A DNA stretch of 42,116 nt from Rathayibacter sp. SD072 (GCF_017355185.1 NZ_JADILJ010000032.1:1-42116), one strand, 5' to 3'. Shown: positions 1-8,447, counted from the stretch's first letter. The notes: generated by a model from the sequence alone, not told the origin. Program-made: numbers and translations.

Positions 1-2
1 TC

Positions 3-1604
3 ACGAGCCGGGCGCGACTGCAGTCGCCGTCGCTCATCTCGATCGTGCTGCTCGCCGGACTGGGCGCGCTGCTCTACGGCGGCTTCCTGCTCAACCCGCG
101 CAACATCGGCGATCCGCTCCCCTTCGCCATCGTGATCATCTGCGAGCTGTACCTCATCGGCCAGGCCGCCCTCACCATGTGGACGGCGCTCTCGAGCACG
201 TACGACCCGCGGGATGCGACGTTCCACGCGGCCCGCGCGACGCTCTTCGGGAGCCCCGTCGACGGGATCCCCATCGGCGACGACCTGTACCTCGGCCGCC
301 GCCGCATCACGGTCGACGTCCTGATCACCACCTACAACGAGGATCCGGTGATCATCGAGGGCACCGCCCGGGCGGCGCGCGACATGCACGGCGCCCATGG
401 GACCTGGCTGCTCGACGACGGGGACGACCCCCGGGTCGCCGAGATCGCCGAGCGCCTGGGCATCCGCTACGTGGTGCGCGAGGACCGAGCCGGCGCGAAG
501 GCCGGCAACGTGAACCACGCCCTGCGGCTCTCGACCGCGGACTTCGCCGTGATGATCGACGCCGACTTCGTCGTGGTCCCCGAGTTCCTCGAGGAGACGC
601 TGCCGTTCTTCCTGCACGACGACGTCGCGTTCGTGCAGGCCCCGCAGGTCTACGGCAACGCGCACAACTTCATCTCGCGGGGATCCGCGTACATGCAGAT
701 CGTCTTCTACGCGCTGACCCAGCCAGGCAAGAACAAGTACAACTCCGCGTTCTGCGTCGGCACCAACGCCGTCTTCCGCCGGACGGCGCTGGACGACATC
801 GGCGGCATGTACGAGGGCTCGCAGTCCGAGGACATCTGGACGTCGATCTTCGTGCACGAGCGCGGCTGGCGCTCGATCTTCGTGCCGATGACCCTGGCGG
901 TCGGGCGCACCCCCGAGACCATCGAGGCCTTCGTGCGTCAGCAGGTCCGCTGGGCGGTCGGCGGCTTCGAGATCTTCCTCCGGCACAACCCGTTCTCGCC
1001 CCGGCGCCGCCTGACGACCGATCAGCGGATGCAGTACTTCATGACGGTGACCTTCTACTTCACCGGCATCGTGCCGCTGGGCCTGATCGTGCTGCCCCCG
1101 ATGCAGATCTACCTGAACATCACTCCCGTGAGCCTCGAGGTGCCGCTGCTGCAGTGGATCCTCTTCTACTGCGGCTTCTACGTGCTGCAGATCGGACTCG
1201 CGCTCTTCATCATCGGCTCCTTCCGGTGGGAGACGCTGCTGCTGTCGACCGTCACCTTCCCGATGTACACCAAGGCGTTCTTCCTGGCGGTGGCCGGCCG
1301 CAAGCCCAGCTGGACCTCGACCGGAGCGACGGGTCAGGCGGCCTCCCCGTTCGACTTCATCAAGGTGCAGATGGTGTTCCTGGTCTTCCTGTCGGCGACG
1401 ACCGTCGTCGGCTTCCTCAAGGCGGAGTGGACGGCCGAGTACTCGGTGGCGCTCGTCTGGAACATCCTGAACACGCTCACCCTCGGCGCCTTCGCCGTGA
1501 TCGCGGCGCGGGAGCACATCGCCCTCAAGCGGGCGGCGAGAGCCGAGCTCGCCGGCACCGTCCTCGTCACCGGACGCCGCCGGCTCGCAGCGGGTGCGGC
1601 ATGA
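3..1604 (+). CDS. Processive family-2 glycosyltransferase, cellulose/beta-glucan synthase-like (5' partial)
   Basis: Membrane-embedded GT2 that would polymerise a nucleotide-sugar into a beta-glycan and thread it across the membrane. The frame is open to the window edge, so the N-terminus is missing; the first internal start is GTG at 45. Numbering from that GTG, two hydrophobic segments precede the catalytic domain, which carries DVLITTYNEDP (about 91), LLDDGDD (about 121), the DAD metal site in MIDADF (about 170), the SED acid/base motif in QSEDIW (about 261) and QQVRW (about 300), the D,D,D,QxxRW signature of processive synthases. About five membrane segments follow. No PilZ domain is seen at the C-terminus. 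The next gene starts inside its stop codon (ATGA at 1601), so the two are translationally coupled. The product could be cellulose, beta-1,3-glucan or mixed-linkage glucan; the GH81 gene two positions downstream favours a beta-1,3-containing glucan, which is inference. Confidence 0.9.
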   Translation, partial: TSRARLQSPSLISIVLLAGLGALLYGGFLLNPRNIGDPLPFAIVIICELYLIGQAALTMWTALSSTYDPRDATFHAARATLFGSPVDGIPIGDDLYLGRRRITVDVLITTYNEDPVIIEGTARAARDMHGAHGTWLLDDGDDPRVAEIAERLGIRYVVREDRAGAKAGNVNHALRLSTADFAVMIDADFVVVPEFLEETLPFFLHDDVAFVQAPQVYGNAHNFISRGSAYMQIVFYALTQPGKNKYNSAFCVGTNAVFRRTALDDIGGMYEGSQSEDIWTSIFVHERGWRSIFVPMTLAVGRTPETIEAFVRQQVRWAVGGFEIFLRHNPFSPRRRLTTDQRMQYFMTVTFYFTGIVPLGLIVLPPMQIYLNITPVSLEVPLLQWILFYCGFYVLQIGLALFIIGSFRWETLLLSTVTFPMYTKAFFLAVAGRKPSWTSTGATGQAASPFDFIKVQMVFLVFLSATTVVGFLKAEWTAEYSVALVWNILNTLTLGAFAVIAAREHIALKRAARAELAGTVLVTGRRRLAAGAA

Positions 1605-2335
1605 AGCCGCTGCGCTGGCTCGGCTTCGTGCTCTCCTGCGTCGTCGCCGTGGGGATCGCCGCCGCCGGCCTCGTCTACGCCAACGTCTCGTCGCTGACCG
1701 TCAGGGCGGCGAGCGCCCAGCTGATCACCGAGGACTACTCCCTGGGGACGCCGTTCGCCGGCACGATCCAGGACCTCACGATCTCGCGCGGCGACTCCGT
1801 GCAGGAGGGCGACGTGCTCTTCAGCCTGCAGAGCGCGATCCTCGAGTCCGACATGCAGACGAAGGACTTCACCAGCGCCGACGTCGGCTACACGATCGAG
1901 CCCGGGGGGCTGATGGTCTTCACCGCCGCCCTCGACGGCGTCGTGAAGCAGGTCGACACCGAGATCGGGGCGTTCGTCGAGGAGGACGAGATCCTCGCCG
2001 TCGTCGCGATCGCCGACTCCATCCACCTCGAGAGCGAGTTCTCGCTCGGCGCGCGCGACTACTCGCGCATCCCCGTCGGCGGCACGGTCGCCGTCGCGAT
2101 GCCCGACGGCACCACCGTCGACGCCGAGATCTACGACGTCGAGGTGGAGCGGTACCGCAACGGGCGGGCGACGACCGTCGTGCGCGCCCGCACCGACGAG
2201 ATCACCACTCAGGACTACACCGTGATCGGCGCGCCGGTGCGGGCGGAGCTCCGGCTGCAGGACGACGAGAGCTTCGGCGGCTGGCTCGTCGCCCGCCTCG
2301 GGGATCTCGTCACACCCGGCGGGTTCGCCCGGTGA
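1601..2335 (+). CDS. HlyD/membrane-fusion-like accessory protein of the glycan synthase
   Basis: A 244-residue protein with one N-terminal membrane anchor (residues about 5-28) and an extracytoplasmic part resembling a biotinyl-lipoyl/HlyD barrel. One half lies around TPFAGTIQDLTISRGDSVQE (about 47-66), the other around FTAALDGVVKQV and GAFVEEDEILAVV (about 105-130). The two halves are joined by a short linker instead of the long coiled-coil of type I secretion adaptors. The start is ATG 1601, overlapping the synthase stop; the next gene starts at the GTGA overlapping its own stop. A small HlyD-like partner beside a GT2 synthase recalls Sinorhizobium BgsB beside the mixed-linkage glucan synthase BgsA. 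The role here, assisting polymer passage through the cell envelope, is inferred from context. Confidence 0.8.
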   Translation: MKPLRWLGFVLSCVVAVGIAAAGLVYANVSSLTVRAASAQLITEDYSLGTPFAGTIQDLTISRGDSVQEGDVLFSLQSAILESDMQTKDFTSADVGYTIEPGGLMVFTAALDGVVKQVDTEIGAFVEEDEILAVVAIADSIHLESEFSLGARDYSRIPVGGTVAVAMPDGTTVDAEIYDVEVERYRNGRATTVVRARTDEITTQDYTVIGAPVRAELRLQDDESFGGWLVARLGDLVTPGGFAR

Positions 2336-4239
2336 GGCGCGGCGCGGGGGCAGCCTCCGCCCTCGCGCTGCTCCTGCTCGTCGGATGCACGTCTCCCGTG
2401 CACCCCGCCCCCGACTGGGCCGTCGAGGCCTCCGCGCACGCCGGGCGCCTGCCTCAGGTCGCCGGACCGTACGCGGGGGCCCCGCGGCTCGCCGACGGGG
2501 TGCCCCCGCCGACGAACTCGTGGGCGTCCGGGCCGGTCTTCGCGGACGGCCTCCCGCTCTACACGGGGATCCTCTCGGTCACTCCGCGCTCCGACGGCTT
2601 CTCGGTGGGGCTGCCGCAGGTCGACGCGACGCCGCGGGCCCTCTTCGGACTCGCGCGCGACGACCTCACGGTGACCGTGCCGTCGTCGTCGGTCGAGCTC
2701 ACCGCGCTCGACGACCTCGTCTCGACGTGGAGCTACGCCGGCGCCGGAGAGCTCGTCACCGCCGAGGGCTGGCCGTACGCCTCCTACCTCTCACGGGAGC
2801 CGCAGGACGTGATCGTCGAGGGTGCCACGGAGCCGGAGCGCGCGGCCGACGGACTGCTGCTCGTCTCGGCGGGCGGGCAGCGGTACGCCCTGGTGGCGCC
2901 CGCCTCCGCCCTCGACGCGTTCCCGCGGATGAGGCTCGAGGGGCGCCTCGTCGTCTTCGCCGTGCCGGAGGGGGCGAGCCGGGTGCAGGTCGACGCGATG
3001 CGCAGGGGGGCCGTCGCGCTCGAGGGCGCGACCGTCGCGCACTCGACCGCGGGGGGCCGCACGACGACGACCTACACGCTGCGGACAGAGGGCGGAGCGT
3101 CGACGTTCTTCGGGCTCGGCTCGCAGGGGGATCCGGGCTACGACACCCTCTACGGACGGGTCGGGCTCGAATCCGGCACGACATTCTCGCGTAGCACTGC
3201 GGCGATCGCGGAGTCGGGGGCGCTCGATCTCACGCGCCTCACCGACGACGAGCGCGGCGCCCTCCGCCGGCAGGTGCCGCTCGACGCCGCCGACGTCCGC
3301 TTCGCCGCCCCCGACACCTACGGCGCCGGCAAGGAGCTCTACCGGGCGGCCACCCTCCACCGGCTCGCCACCGACCTCGGCCTGGACGAGACCGCCGCCG
3401 TCCTCCACGAGCAGCTCCTGGCGGAGCTCGACCTGTGGCTGGATCCGACCGGCTGCACCGTCGGTGCCGTGAAGTGCTTCGTCTACGACCCCGTGCTGGG
3501 CGGGATGGTCGGCTCCGCCCCCTCGTTCGGATCGGAGGAGTTCAACGACCACCACTTCCACTACGGGTACTTCCTCTCGGCGCTGGGCATGCTGGCGGAG
3601 GAGGACCCCTCGCTCGTCGAGCGCTACCGCACCGTCGCCGACCTGCTCGCGCTCGATCTGGCCTCCCCCGTCGACACCGCGGAGTTCCCGCGCCTGCGCG
3701 TGTTCGACGCCTACCGCGGCCACTCCTGGGCCTCGGGCCTCGCCCCCGCCCGCGACGGCAACAACCAGGAGTCGGTGTCCGAGGCCGTCAACGCGTGGAA
3801 CGGGCTCGCGCTCTGGGCCTCGGCGTCCGGGAACGAGGCCCTGCTCGAGCAGGCGCGCTGGATGCTGAGCCTGGAGACCGAGGCCGCCGCCGACCTCTGG
3901 CTGAGCCCGACGACGCCTCCGGGCTTCGACGCCCCCTTCCTCGCGATCAACTGGGGCGGCAAGCGCGACTACGCCACGTTCTTCGACGCGACCCCGTCGG
4001 CGATCCTGGGGATCGAGCTGCTCCCCCTCCCGCCGGCGACCGCGTTCCTCCCGGGCCCCGACCGCGTGGACGAGCTCGTCGCCGGGGCGCCGGGCTCGCC
4101 GCTCGCCGACTACGTCGTGATGCTGCAGGCGACGAGCGATCCGGAGGCGGCCCTGTCGAGGGCGGCGCAGCTGACGGACGCGGAGATCGACAGCGCGAAC
4201 TCGCGGAGCTACCTCCTCGCGTGGATCCTCACGCGCTGA
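2332..4239 (+). CDS. GH81 family endo-beta-1,3-glucanase lipoprotein
   Basis: A predicted surface lipoprotein of 635 residues. Starting at GTG 2332, which overlaps the previous stop, the N-terminus has a short basic head, a hydrophobic stretch and the lipobox LLVGC (Cys19). The body matches glycoside hydrolase family 81: FNDHHFHYGYF (404-414, with the conserved Asp406), GHSWASGL, and DGNNQESVSEAVNAWNG (from 475, with Glu480 and Glu484). Family members cleave beta-1,3-glucan (laminarin, curdlan) internally. Lipid anchoring and translational coupling to the GT2 synthase suggest that it edits or releases the polymer made by its own operon, as cellulases do in bacterial cellulose operons. The alternative is scavenging of fungal or plant glucan. 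The family call is firm; the housekeeping role is inference. Confidence 0.9.
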   Translation: MRRGAGAASALALLLLVGCTSPVHPAPDWAVEASAHAGRLPQVAGPYAGAPRLADGVPPPTNSWASGPVFADGLPLYTGILSVTPRSDGFSVGLPQVDATPRALFGLARDDLTVTVPSSSVELTALDDLVSTWSYAGAGELVTAEGWPYASYLSREPQDVIVEGATEPERAADGLLLVSAGGQRYALVAPASALDAFPRMRLEGRLVVFAVPEGASRVQVDAMRRGAVALEGATVAHSTAGGRTTTTYTLRTEGGASTFFGLGSQGDPGYDTLYGRVGLESGTTFSRSTAAIAESGALDLTRLTDDERGALRRQVPLDAADVRFAAPDTYGAGKELYRAATLHRLATDLGLDETAAVLHEQLLAELDLWLDPTGCTVGAVKCFVYDPVLGGMVGSAPSFGSEEFNDHHFHYGYFLSALGMLAEEDPSLVERYRTVADLLALDLASPVDTAEFPRLRVFDAYRGHSWASGLAPARDGNNQESVSEAVNAWNGLALWASASGNEALLEQARWMLSLETEAAADLWLSPTTPPGFDAPFLAINWGGKRDYATFFDATPSAILGIELLPLPPATAFLPGPDRVDELVAGAPGSPLADYVVMLQATSDPEAALSRAAQLTDAEIDSANSRSYLLAWILTR

Positions 4240-4283
4240 CCCGCCGCCGCCGCAAGCCCTCACCGCGGCGGCCCCCGCGGGCG

Positions 4284-4289
4284 TAGTGT
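4284..4289 (+). promoter_or_regulatory. Candidate -10 element TAGTGT
   Basis: TAGTGT lies about 50 nt before the ATG at 4340 and fits the actinobacterial TANNNT -10 pattern. No clear -35 is visible. Confidence 0.35.
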
Positions 4290-4339
4290 CCGAGGACGGC
4301 GCGCGGAACGGTCCGCGCGTTCGCGTCGATGGAGCCGCG

Positions 4340-4837
4340 ATGTTCGAACCCGAAGGATCCGTGCACCCTGTCGCACGGCTCAGCTACGTCACCACCGCCC
4401 TGCTGCTGGGTGCGGTCCTCGTCGGAGGCGCTGTCGGCGCCGCCGTCGCCCTGGTGCTCTACCTGCCGGCCGCGCTCGCGTCCGGACCACTCGATCCGTC
4501 GGGGCTCGTGAGCTTCGGGATGCTGATGGGCGTGCTCTCCGGAGCGGGCATCGGCCTCGCGGGCGGAGCCGGGGCGATCGCCGGCATGGTCACGATCCGC
4601 GCGGTCAGCCGGAGGGACGCCGCCTTCATCGCGGGCACGAGCTCGGGATCCGCGCTCGGCGTCCTGATCGCGGCGGCGAACCTGCTGGTCAGCCGCGACG
4701 CTCCGACCTGGATCGCGGCGCTGCTGGCGACCGCCGCGGCCTTCGCGCTGTGCGCGTGGGGCTCGTGGCTGCTGACCCGGCACGAGCACGCCTGGGAGCG
4801 CGAGCACTCCCGCGCGCAGCACCACCGCGCGGCCTGA
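4340..4837 (+). CDS. Four-segment integral membrane protein, function unknown
   Basis: A 165-residue protein with four hydrophobic segments, beginning around VTTALLLGAVLVGGAVGAAV, MLMGVLSGAGIGLAGGAGAI, AAFIAGTSSGSALGVLIAA and WIAALLATAAAFALCAW. Several are rich in Gly and Ala, and the cytoplasmic tail is His- and Arg-rich. I chose ATG 4340 because GGAG sits 5 nt upstream; an in-frame GTG at 4286 lies inside the likely -10 element and is less plausible. I do not recognise a named family. It stands alone between the glucan operon and the convergent purM gene and shows no link to either. Confidence 0.65.
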   Translation: MFEPEGSVHPVARLSYVTTALLLGAVLVGGAVGAAVALVLYLPAALASGPLDPSGLVSFGMLMGVLSGAGIGLAGGAGAIAGMVTIRAVSRRDAAFIAGTSSGSALGVLIAAANLLVSRDAPTWIAALLATAAAFALCAWGSWLLTRHEHAWEREHSRAQHHRAA

Positions 4838-4843
4838 GCTCCC

Positions 4844-4934
4844 TTGCTGACCGAGTAGCCCGCGCAGCGGGCGTATCGAGATCCACGCCTCCCGGAGACG
4901 CGGGTCTCGATACGCCGCCTGCTCGACCAGCAGG
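4844..4934. repeat. Long imperfect inverted repeat (GTATCGAGA-type intergenic element)
   Basis: The left arm contains TGACCGAGTAGCC and GGCGTATCGAGAT. The right arm contains GGTCTCGATACGCC and CTGCTCGACCAGCAG. The arms are reverse complements apart from a few mismatches, with a short spacer. It fills the gap between the ends of the convergent genes at 4837 and 4958, where its hairpin could terminate both. From memory, this GTAGCC...GTATCGAGAC...CTACTCGACCA type of palindrome is common between genes in Microbacteriaceae; only one copy is visible here. Confidence 0.75.
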
Positions 4935-4957
4935 AGGTCGACTCCGGAGCAGCGGCG

Positions 4958-6067
4958 TCAGCCCGCGTACGCCCCGACCAGGCGCACCGCGCCGCCGTCG
5001 ACGCCCTTGGCGCCCTGCTCGAAGCCCTCGAACGACCGGCTGCTCATCGACACGCGCCCGGCGATCCACGACGGCACCCCCGAGGCCTCGAGCGAGGCGA
5101 TGACCGGCTCGGCGGCGGCCGCGTCGACCACCGCGAACATCCCGATGCCGAGGTTCCAGGTGCCCTCCGTGCTCTCGAGCGTCGCGCCCGACATCCCGGC
5201 GAGCGCGCGGAACACGTCGGACGGGTTCCAGGAGGAGCGCTCGACCTCGACCCACGAGCCGCGCGGCAGCACGCGGGCCAGGTTCGCGGCGATGCCGCCC
5301 CCGGTCACGTGGCTGATCGAGTGCACGGCCGAGCCGAGCGTCCCGTGCTCGAGCACGTCGAGCAGCGGCCGCGTGTAGAGGCGGGTCGGCTCGAGGAGGA
5401 CCTCGCCCACCACTCCGCCGAGCTCGGCCGAGTGGTCGGTGAAGCCGATGCCGCGCTCGGCGAGGATGTGGCGCACGAGCGAGTAGCCGTTGGAGTGCAG
5501 ACCGGAGGAGGCCATCGCGATCACGACGTCGCCGTCGCGCACGCGGTCGGCGCCGCGCACCGCGTCCGCCTCGACCACTCCGGTCGCCGCTCCGGCCACG
5601 TCGTAGTCGTCGGGCCCGAGCAGGCCGGGGTGCTCGGCGGTCTCGCCGCCGACGAGCGCGGTGCCGGTGGCGGAGCAGGCGCGTGCGATCCCGGCGACGA
5701 TGTCGGCGATGCGCGCGGGGACGACCTTGCCGCAGGCGATGTAGTCGGTCATGAAGAGGGGACGGGCGCCGACCACGACGATGTCGTCGACCACCATGCC
5801 GACGAGGTCCTGGCCGATCGTGTCGTGCTTGTCGATCGCCTGCGCGAGCGCGACCTTGGTGCCCACTCCGTCGGTCGAGGTCGCGAGCAGCGGCGCGCGG
5901 AAGTCCTTGAGGAACGACACGTCGTAGAGGCCGGCGAACCCGCCGACTCCGCCGAGCACGTGCCGGTCGTGCGTCGCCGACACGGCCGACTTCATCAGCT
6001 CGACCGCGAGATCACCCGCCGCGGTGTCGACTCCGGCGCGGGCGTAGCTGCTCGTCTCATCACTCAC
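4958..6067 (-). CDS. purM: Phosphoribosylformylglycinamidine cyclo-ligase (AIR synthetase)
   Basis: Catalyses the ATP-dependent closure of FGAM to AIR, step five of de novo purine synthesis, in the cytosol. The 369-residue product has family hallmarks in order: YARAGVDTAAGD near the N-terminus, LLATSTDGVGTKVALA, DLVGMVVDDIVVVGARPLFM, GGETAEHPG, GDVVIAMASSGLHSNGYSL and HVTGGGIAANLARVLPRG. The start is GTG at 6067, which lies exactly 6 nt after TAGGGT (minus strand), so the transcript is probably leaderless. It is divergent from purF across 212 bp, whereas many actinobacteria carry purF and purM in the same direction. Its end faces the membrane-protein gene at 4837 across a large inverted repeat. 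Confidence 0.97.
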   Translation of the reverse strand: MSDETSSYARAGVDTAAGDLAVELMKSAVSATHDRHVLGGVGGFAGLYDVSFLKDFRAPLLATSTDGVGTKVALAQAIDKHDTIGQDLVGMVVDDIVVVGARPLFMTDYIACGKVVPARIADIVAGIARACSATGTALVGGETAEHPGLLGPDDYDVAGAATGVVEADAVRGADRVRDGDVVIAMASSGLHSNGYSLVRHILAERGIGFTDHSAELGGVVGEVLLEPTRLYTRPLLDVLEHGTLGSAVHSISHVTGGGIAANLARVLPRGSWVEVERSSWNPSDVFRALAGMSGATLESTEGTWNLGIGMFAVVDAAAAEPVIASLEASGVPSWIAGRVSMSSRSFEGFEQGAKGVDGGAVRLVGAYAG

Positions 6068-6073
6068 GCGACG

Positions 6074-6079
6074 ACCCTA
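6074..6079 (-). promoter_or_regulatory. -10 element of purM (leaderless)
   Basis: TAGGGT on the minus strand is followed by six bases (CGTCGC) and the GTG start of purM. This spacing puts the transcription start at the first base of the start codon. Confidence 0.5.
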
Positions 6080-6279
6080 CCGACTGGCCCGCCCGGCCGA
6101 GAGCGCGCGACGAGGCTTCTGCGCACCGGCGACGACCTCGGCGGATCCGCCCGACACCACGGCCGGGCACCGCCGCGCTCCGGCCGATCCGCCCACGGCG
6201 AACCATTAGGGGATGCGGTCGCCGCATGTCAGGATGGACCGTCATCCCCCCCTGCTACCCGATTGGGAGCCCATCCGGC

Positions 6280-7737
6280 ATGTGCGGAATCGTAGGAATC
6301 GTCTCCTCGGGACCCGTCAACCAGTCCATCTACGACAGCCTGTCGCTCCTGCAGCACCGCGGTCAGGATTCGACCGGCATCGCGACGGCCGACGGCAGCA
6401 CCCTCCACATCAAGAAGGCCGCGGGCCAGGTCCGCGAGGCGTTCCGCACCCGCGACATGCGCTCGCTGCTCGGGACCATGGGCCTCGGGCACGTCCGCTA
6501 CGCCACCAAGGGCAACGCGGAGCGCGAGGAGGAGGCGCAGCCGTTCTACGTGAACGCGCCCTACGGCATCATCCTCGTCCACAACGGCAACCTGACGAAC
6601 ACGCGCGAGCTCACCGAGGAGCTCTTCCGCGTCGACCGCCGCCACCTCAACACCACGTCCGACACCGAGCTGCTGGTGAACGTCCTCGCGAACGAGCTGC
6701 AGGCCTCGATGTCGGGTCGCGACCTCGACGCCGACGAGGTGTTCGACGCCGTCGCCCGCGTGCACGAGCGCGTCGAGGGCTCCTACGCCACCATCGCGCT
6801 GATCGCCGGAGTCGGACTGCTCGCGTTCCGCGACCCCTTCGGCATCCGCCCGCTCATCGTCGGCCGCCGCTCGAACGTCGGCGCGACCGACGACTGGGTC
6901 GTCGCCTCCGAGTCGCTGGTGCTCGAGGCCCAGGGCTTCGAGATCGTGCGCGACGTCGCTCCGGGCGAGGCGGTCTTCATCACCCCCGACGGCACCATGG
7001 CGAGCCGCCAGTGCGCGAAGGACCCGCGCCTCATCCCCTGCTCGTTCGAGTACGTCTACCTCGCGCGCCCCGACTCCGTCATGTCGGGCATCTCGGTCTA
7101 CGAGGCGCGACTGCGCCTGGGCGACCGCCTCGCCGACACCATCGCCGCGTACACGCCGAGCGGGGCGATCGACGTCGTCATGCCGATCCCGGACTCGTCC
7201 CGCCCCGCCGCGATGCAGGTCGCGCAGAAGCTCGGCATCGAGTACCGCGAGGGCTTCTACAAGAACCGCTACGTCGGCCGGACGTTCATCATGCCGGGCC
7301 AGGCGGTGCGCAAGAAGTCGGTGCGCCAGAAGCTCAACGCCATGTCGAGCGAGTTCAAGGGCAAGAACGTGCTGATCGTCGACGACTCGATCGTGCGCGG
7401 CACGACGTCGAAGGAGATCGTCGACATGGCCCGCACGGCCGGAGCGAACACCGTCACGTTCGCCTCTGCCGCGCCGCCCGTCCGCTACCCGCACGTGTAC
7501 GGCATCAACATGCCCTCGCGTCAGGAGCTCGTCGCCCACAACCGGCGGATCCCCGAGATCGCGGACGCCATCGGCGCCGACTACCTGATCTACCAGGAGG
7601 TCGCGGACATGAAGGCGGCGATCCTCGAGGGATCCGACGTCACCGACCTCGAGACCAGCTGCTTCACGGGCGACTACATCACGGGCACCGTGACTCCGGA
7701 GTACCTGGACTGGGTGGAGCGCACGCAGCTCAGCTGA
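6280..7737 (+). CDS. purF: Amidophosphoribosyltransferase
   Basis: Commits PRPP and glutamine to purine synthesis, giving phosphoribosylamine. I chose ATG 6280 so that the protein begins MCGIVGI, with Cys2 becoming the N-terminal nucleophile of the Ntn glutaminase domain; GGGAG lies about 9 nt upstream. An in-frame start at 6226 would bury that cysteine. Visible motifs are LLQHRGQDSTG, GHVRYATKGN, HNGNLTN, the linker CSFEYVYLARPDS, and the PRPP loop VLIVDDSIVRGTTSKE. Length is 485 residues. The segments that hold Fe-S cysteines in the Bacillus enzyme read YPHVYGINMPS and LETSCFTGDY here, with two of the ligands replaced, so this is the E. coli-like type without cluster or propeptide. It is divergent from purM. 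Confidence 0.97.
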   Translation: MCGIVGIVSSGPVNQSIYDSLSLLQHRGQDSTGIATADGSTLHIKKAAGQVREAFRTRDMRSLLGTMGLGHVRYATKGNAEREEEAQPFYVNAPYGIILVHNGNLTNTRELTEELFRVDRRHLNTTSDTELLVNVLANELQASMSGRDLDADEVFDAVARVHERVEGSYATIALIAGVGLLAFRDPFGIRPLIVGRRSNVGATDDWVVASESLVLEAQGFEIVRDVAPGEAVFITPDGTMASRQCAKDPRLIPCSFEYVYLARPDSVMSGISVYEARLRLGDRLADTIAAYTPSGAIDVVMPIPDSSRPAAMQVAQKLGIEYREGFYKNRYVGRTFIMPGQAVRKKSVRQKLNAMSSEFKGKNVLIVDDSIVRGTTSKEIVDMARTAGANTVTFASAAPPVRYPHVYGINMPSRQELVAHNRRIPEIADAIGADYLIYQEVADMKAAILEGSDVTDLETSCFTGDYITGTVTPEYLDWVERTQLS

Positions 7738-7942
7738 CTCCGGGCGCCGAGCCGGGGCCTGGGAGTGAGGACGGATCGGGCCCCGAGCAGAGCGCGGGAC
7801 CGGAGCGCCGGGTCGGCCTGTCCGCTCGGCGCGCTCGCGACCAGCACAGCCTCCGAGCGTCCGCAACCGGGTGCCGGGGCGGCGCCCGGGCGTCCAGACT
7901 CGAATCCGCGCGCCACCCGGGCGCGCAGACGAGGAGCCTCCC

Positions 7943-8062
7943 GTGATCTACCGCCTGATCCCCTACCTGCTGATGTTCATCGCGCGCAAGCTCACGAAGT
8001 CGCAGAAGGCGAAGCGCACGATGCAGAACGCCGCGCGCAGGACCGCGCGCAAGGGCCGCTGA
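7943..8062 (+). CDS. Small basic membrane-associated protein (39 aa)
   Basis: Short gene with a good ribosome site (GAGGAG, 6 nt before GTG 7943). The product starts with a hydrophobic stretch (IYRLIPYLLMFIA) and continues with a very basic tail rich in Lys and Arg (KSQKAKRTMQNAARRTARKG). Codon use matches that of neighbouring genes. It follows purF by 205 nt and ends 4 nt before the convergent gene at 8067. I do not recognise it. The form, one amphipathic or membrane segment plus a basic tail, suggests membrane-surface binding but proves nothing. Confidence 0.6.
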   Translation: MIYRLIPYLLMFIARKLTKSQKAKRTMQNAARRTARKGR

Positions 8063-8066
8063 CCCG

Positions 8067-8447
8067 TCAGCGGACGGCGGTGCCCGGATTCTCCGGCGAG
8101 CCGCCGTCCGCCTCCGGCTCACCGGCCGGCGTCTCGCGGGCGACCGTGCGCTCGGCCGTGGCGCGGACCACGCGCCGACCGACGACGCGGTCGAGGACGA
8201 CGACGACGAGCCCCGCGAGGGCTCCGAAGAGCGTGACGAACAGCAGAAGGCTGAAGCCGAAGACCTGACCCTGCGAGAAGCCCTGCGTCTCGGGCAGCGC
8301 GAAGGTCAAGACGAACGCGACGATCGCTCCGAGCCCGGCGCCCAATGCCAGGATGCGCCAGATGCGCGGCGATCGGCGCACCTCGACCTCCTCGCGGGTC
8401 ACCTCGACGTCGTCGGAGTGCTGCGGGGGGTCGAGCGGATCGGTCAT
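8067..8447 (-). CDS. Two-segment membrane protein, function unknown
   Basis: A 126-residue protein with an acidic N-terminal region (DDVEVTREEVEVRR), two hydrophobic segments (ILALGAGLGAIVAFVLTF and GFSLLLFVTLFGALAGLVVVV), a basic segment after the second, and a charged Pro/Gly/Glu-rich tail. The start ATG at 8447 has GGAGGC just upstream on the minus strand. The family looks like a conserved actinobacterial small membrane protein that databases sometimes label as a transporter; nothing in the sequence supports transport activity. It is convergent with the 39-aa gene. Confidence 0.7.
   Translation of the reverse strand: MTDPLDPPQHSDDVEVTREEVEVRRSPRIWRILALGAGLGAIVAFVLTFALPETQGFSQGQVFGFSLLLFVTLFGALAGLVVVVLDRVVGRRVVRATAERTVARETPAGEPEADGGSPENPGTAVR

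Noticed and set aside
6226-6279. Upstream in-frame start for purF
   Set aside because: It would place residues before MCG and require processing; the GGGAG and the direct exposure of Cys2 favour 6280.
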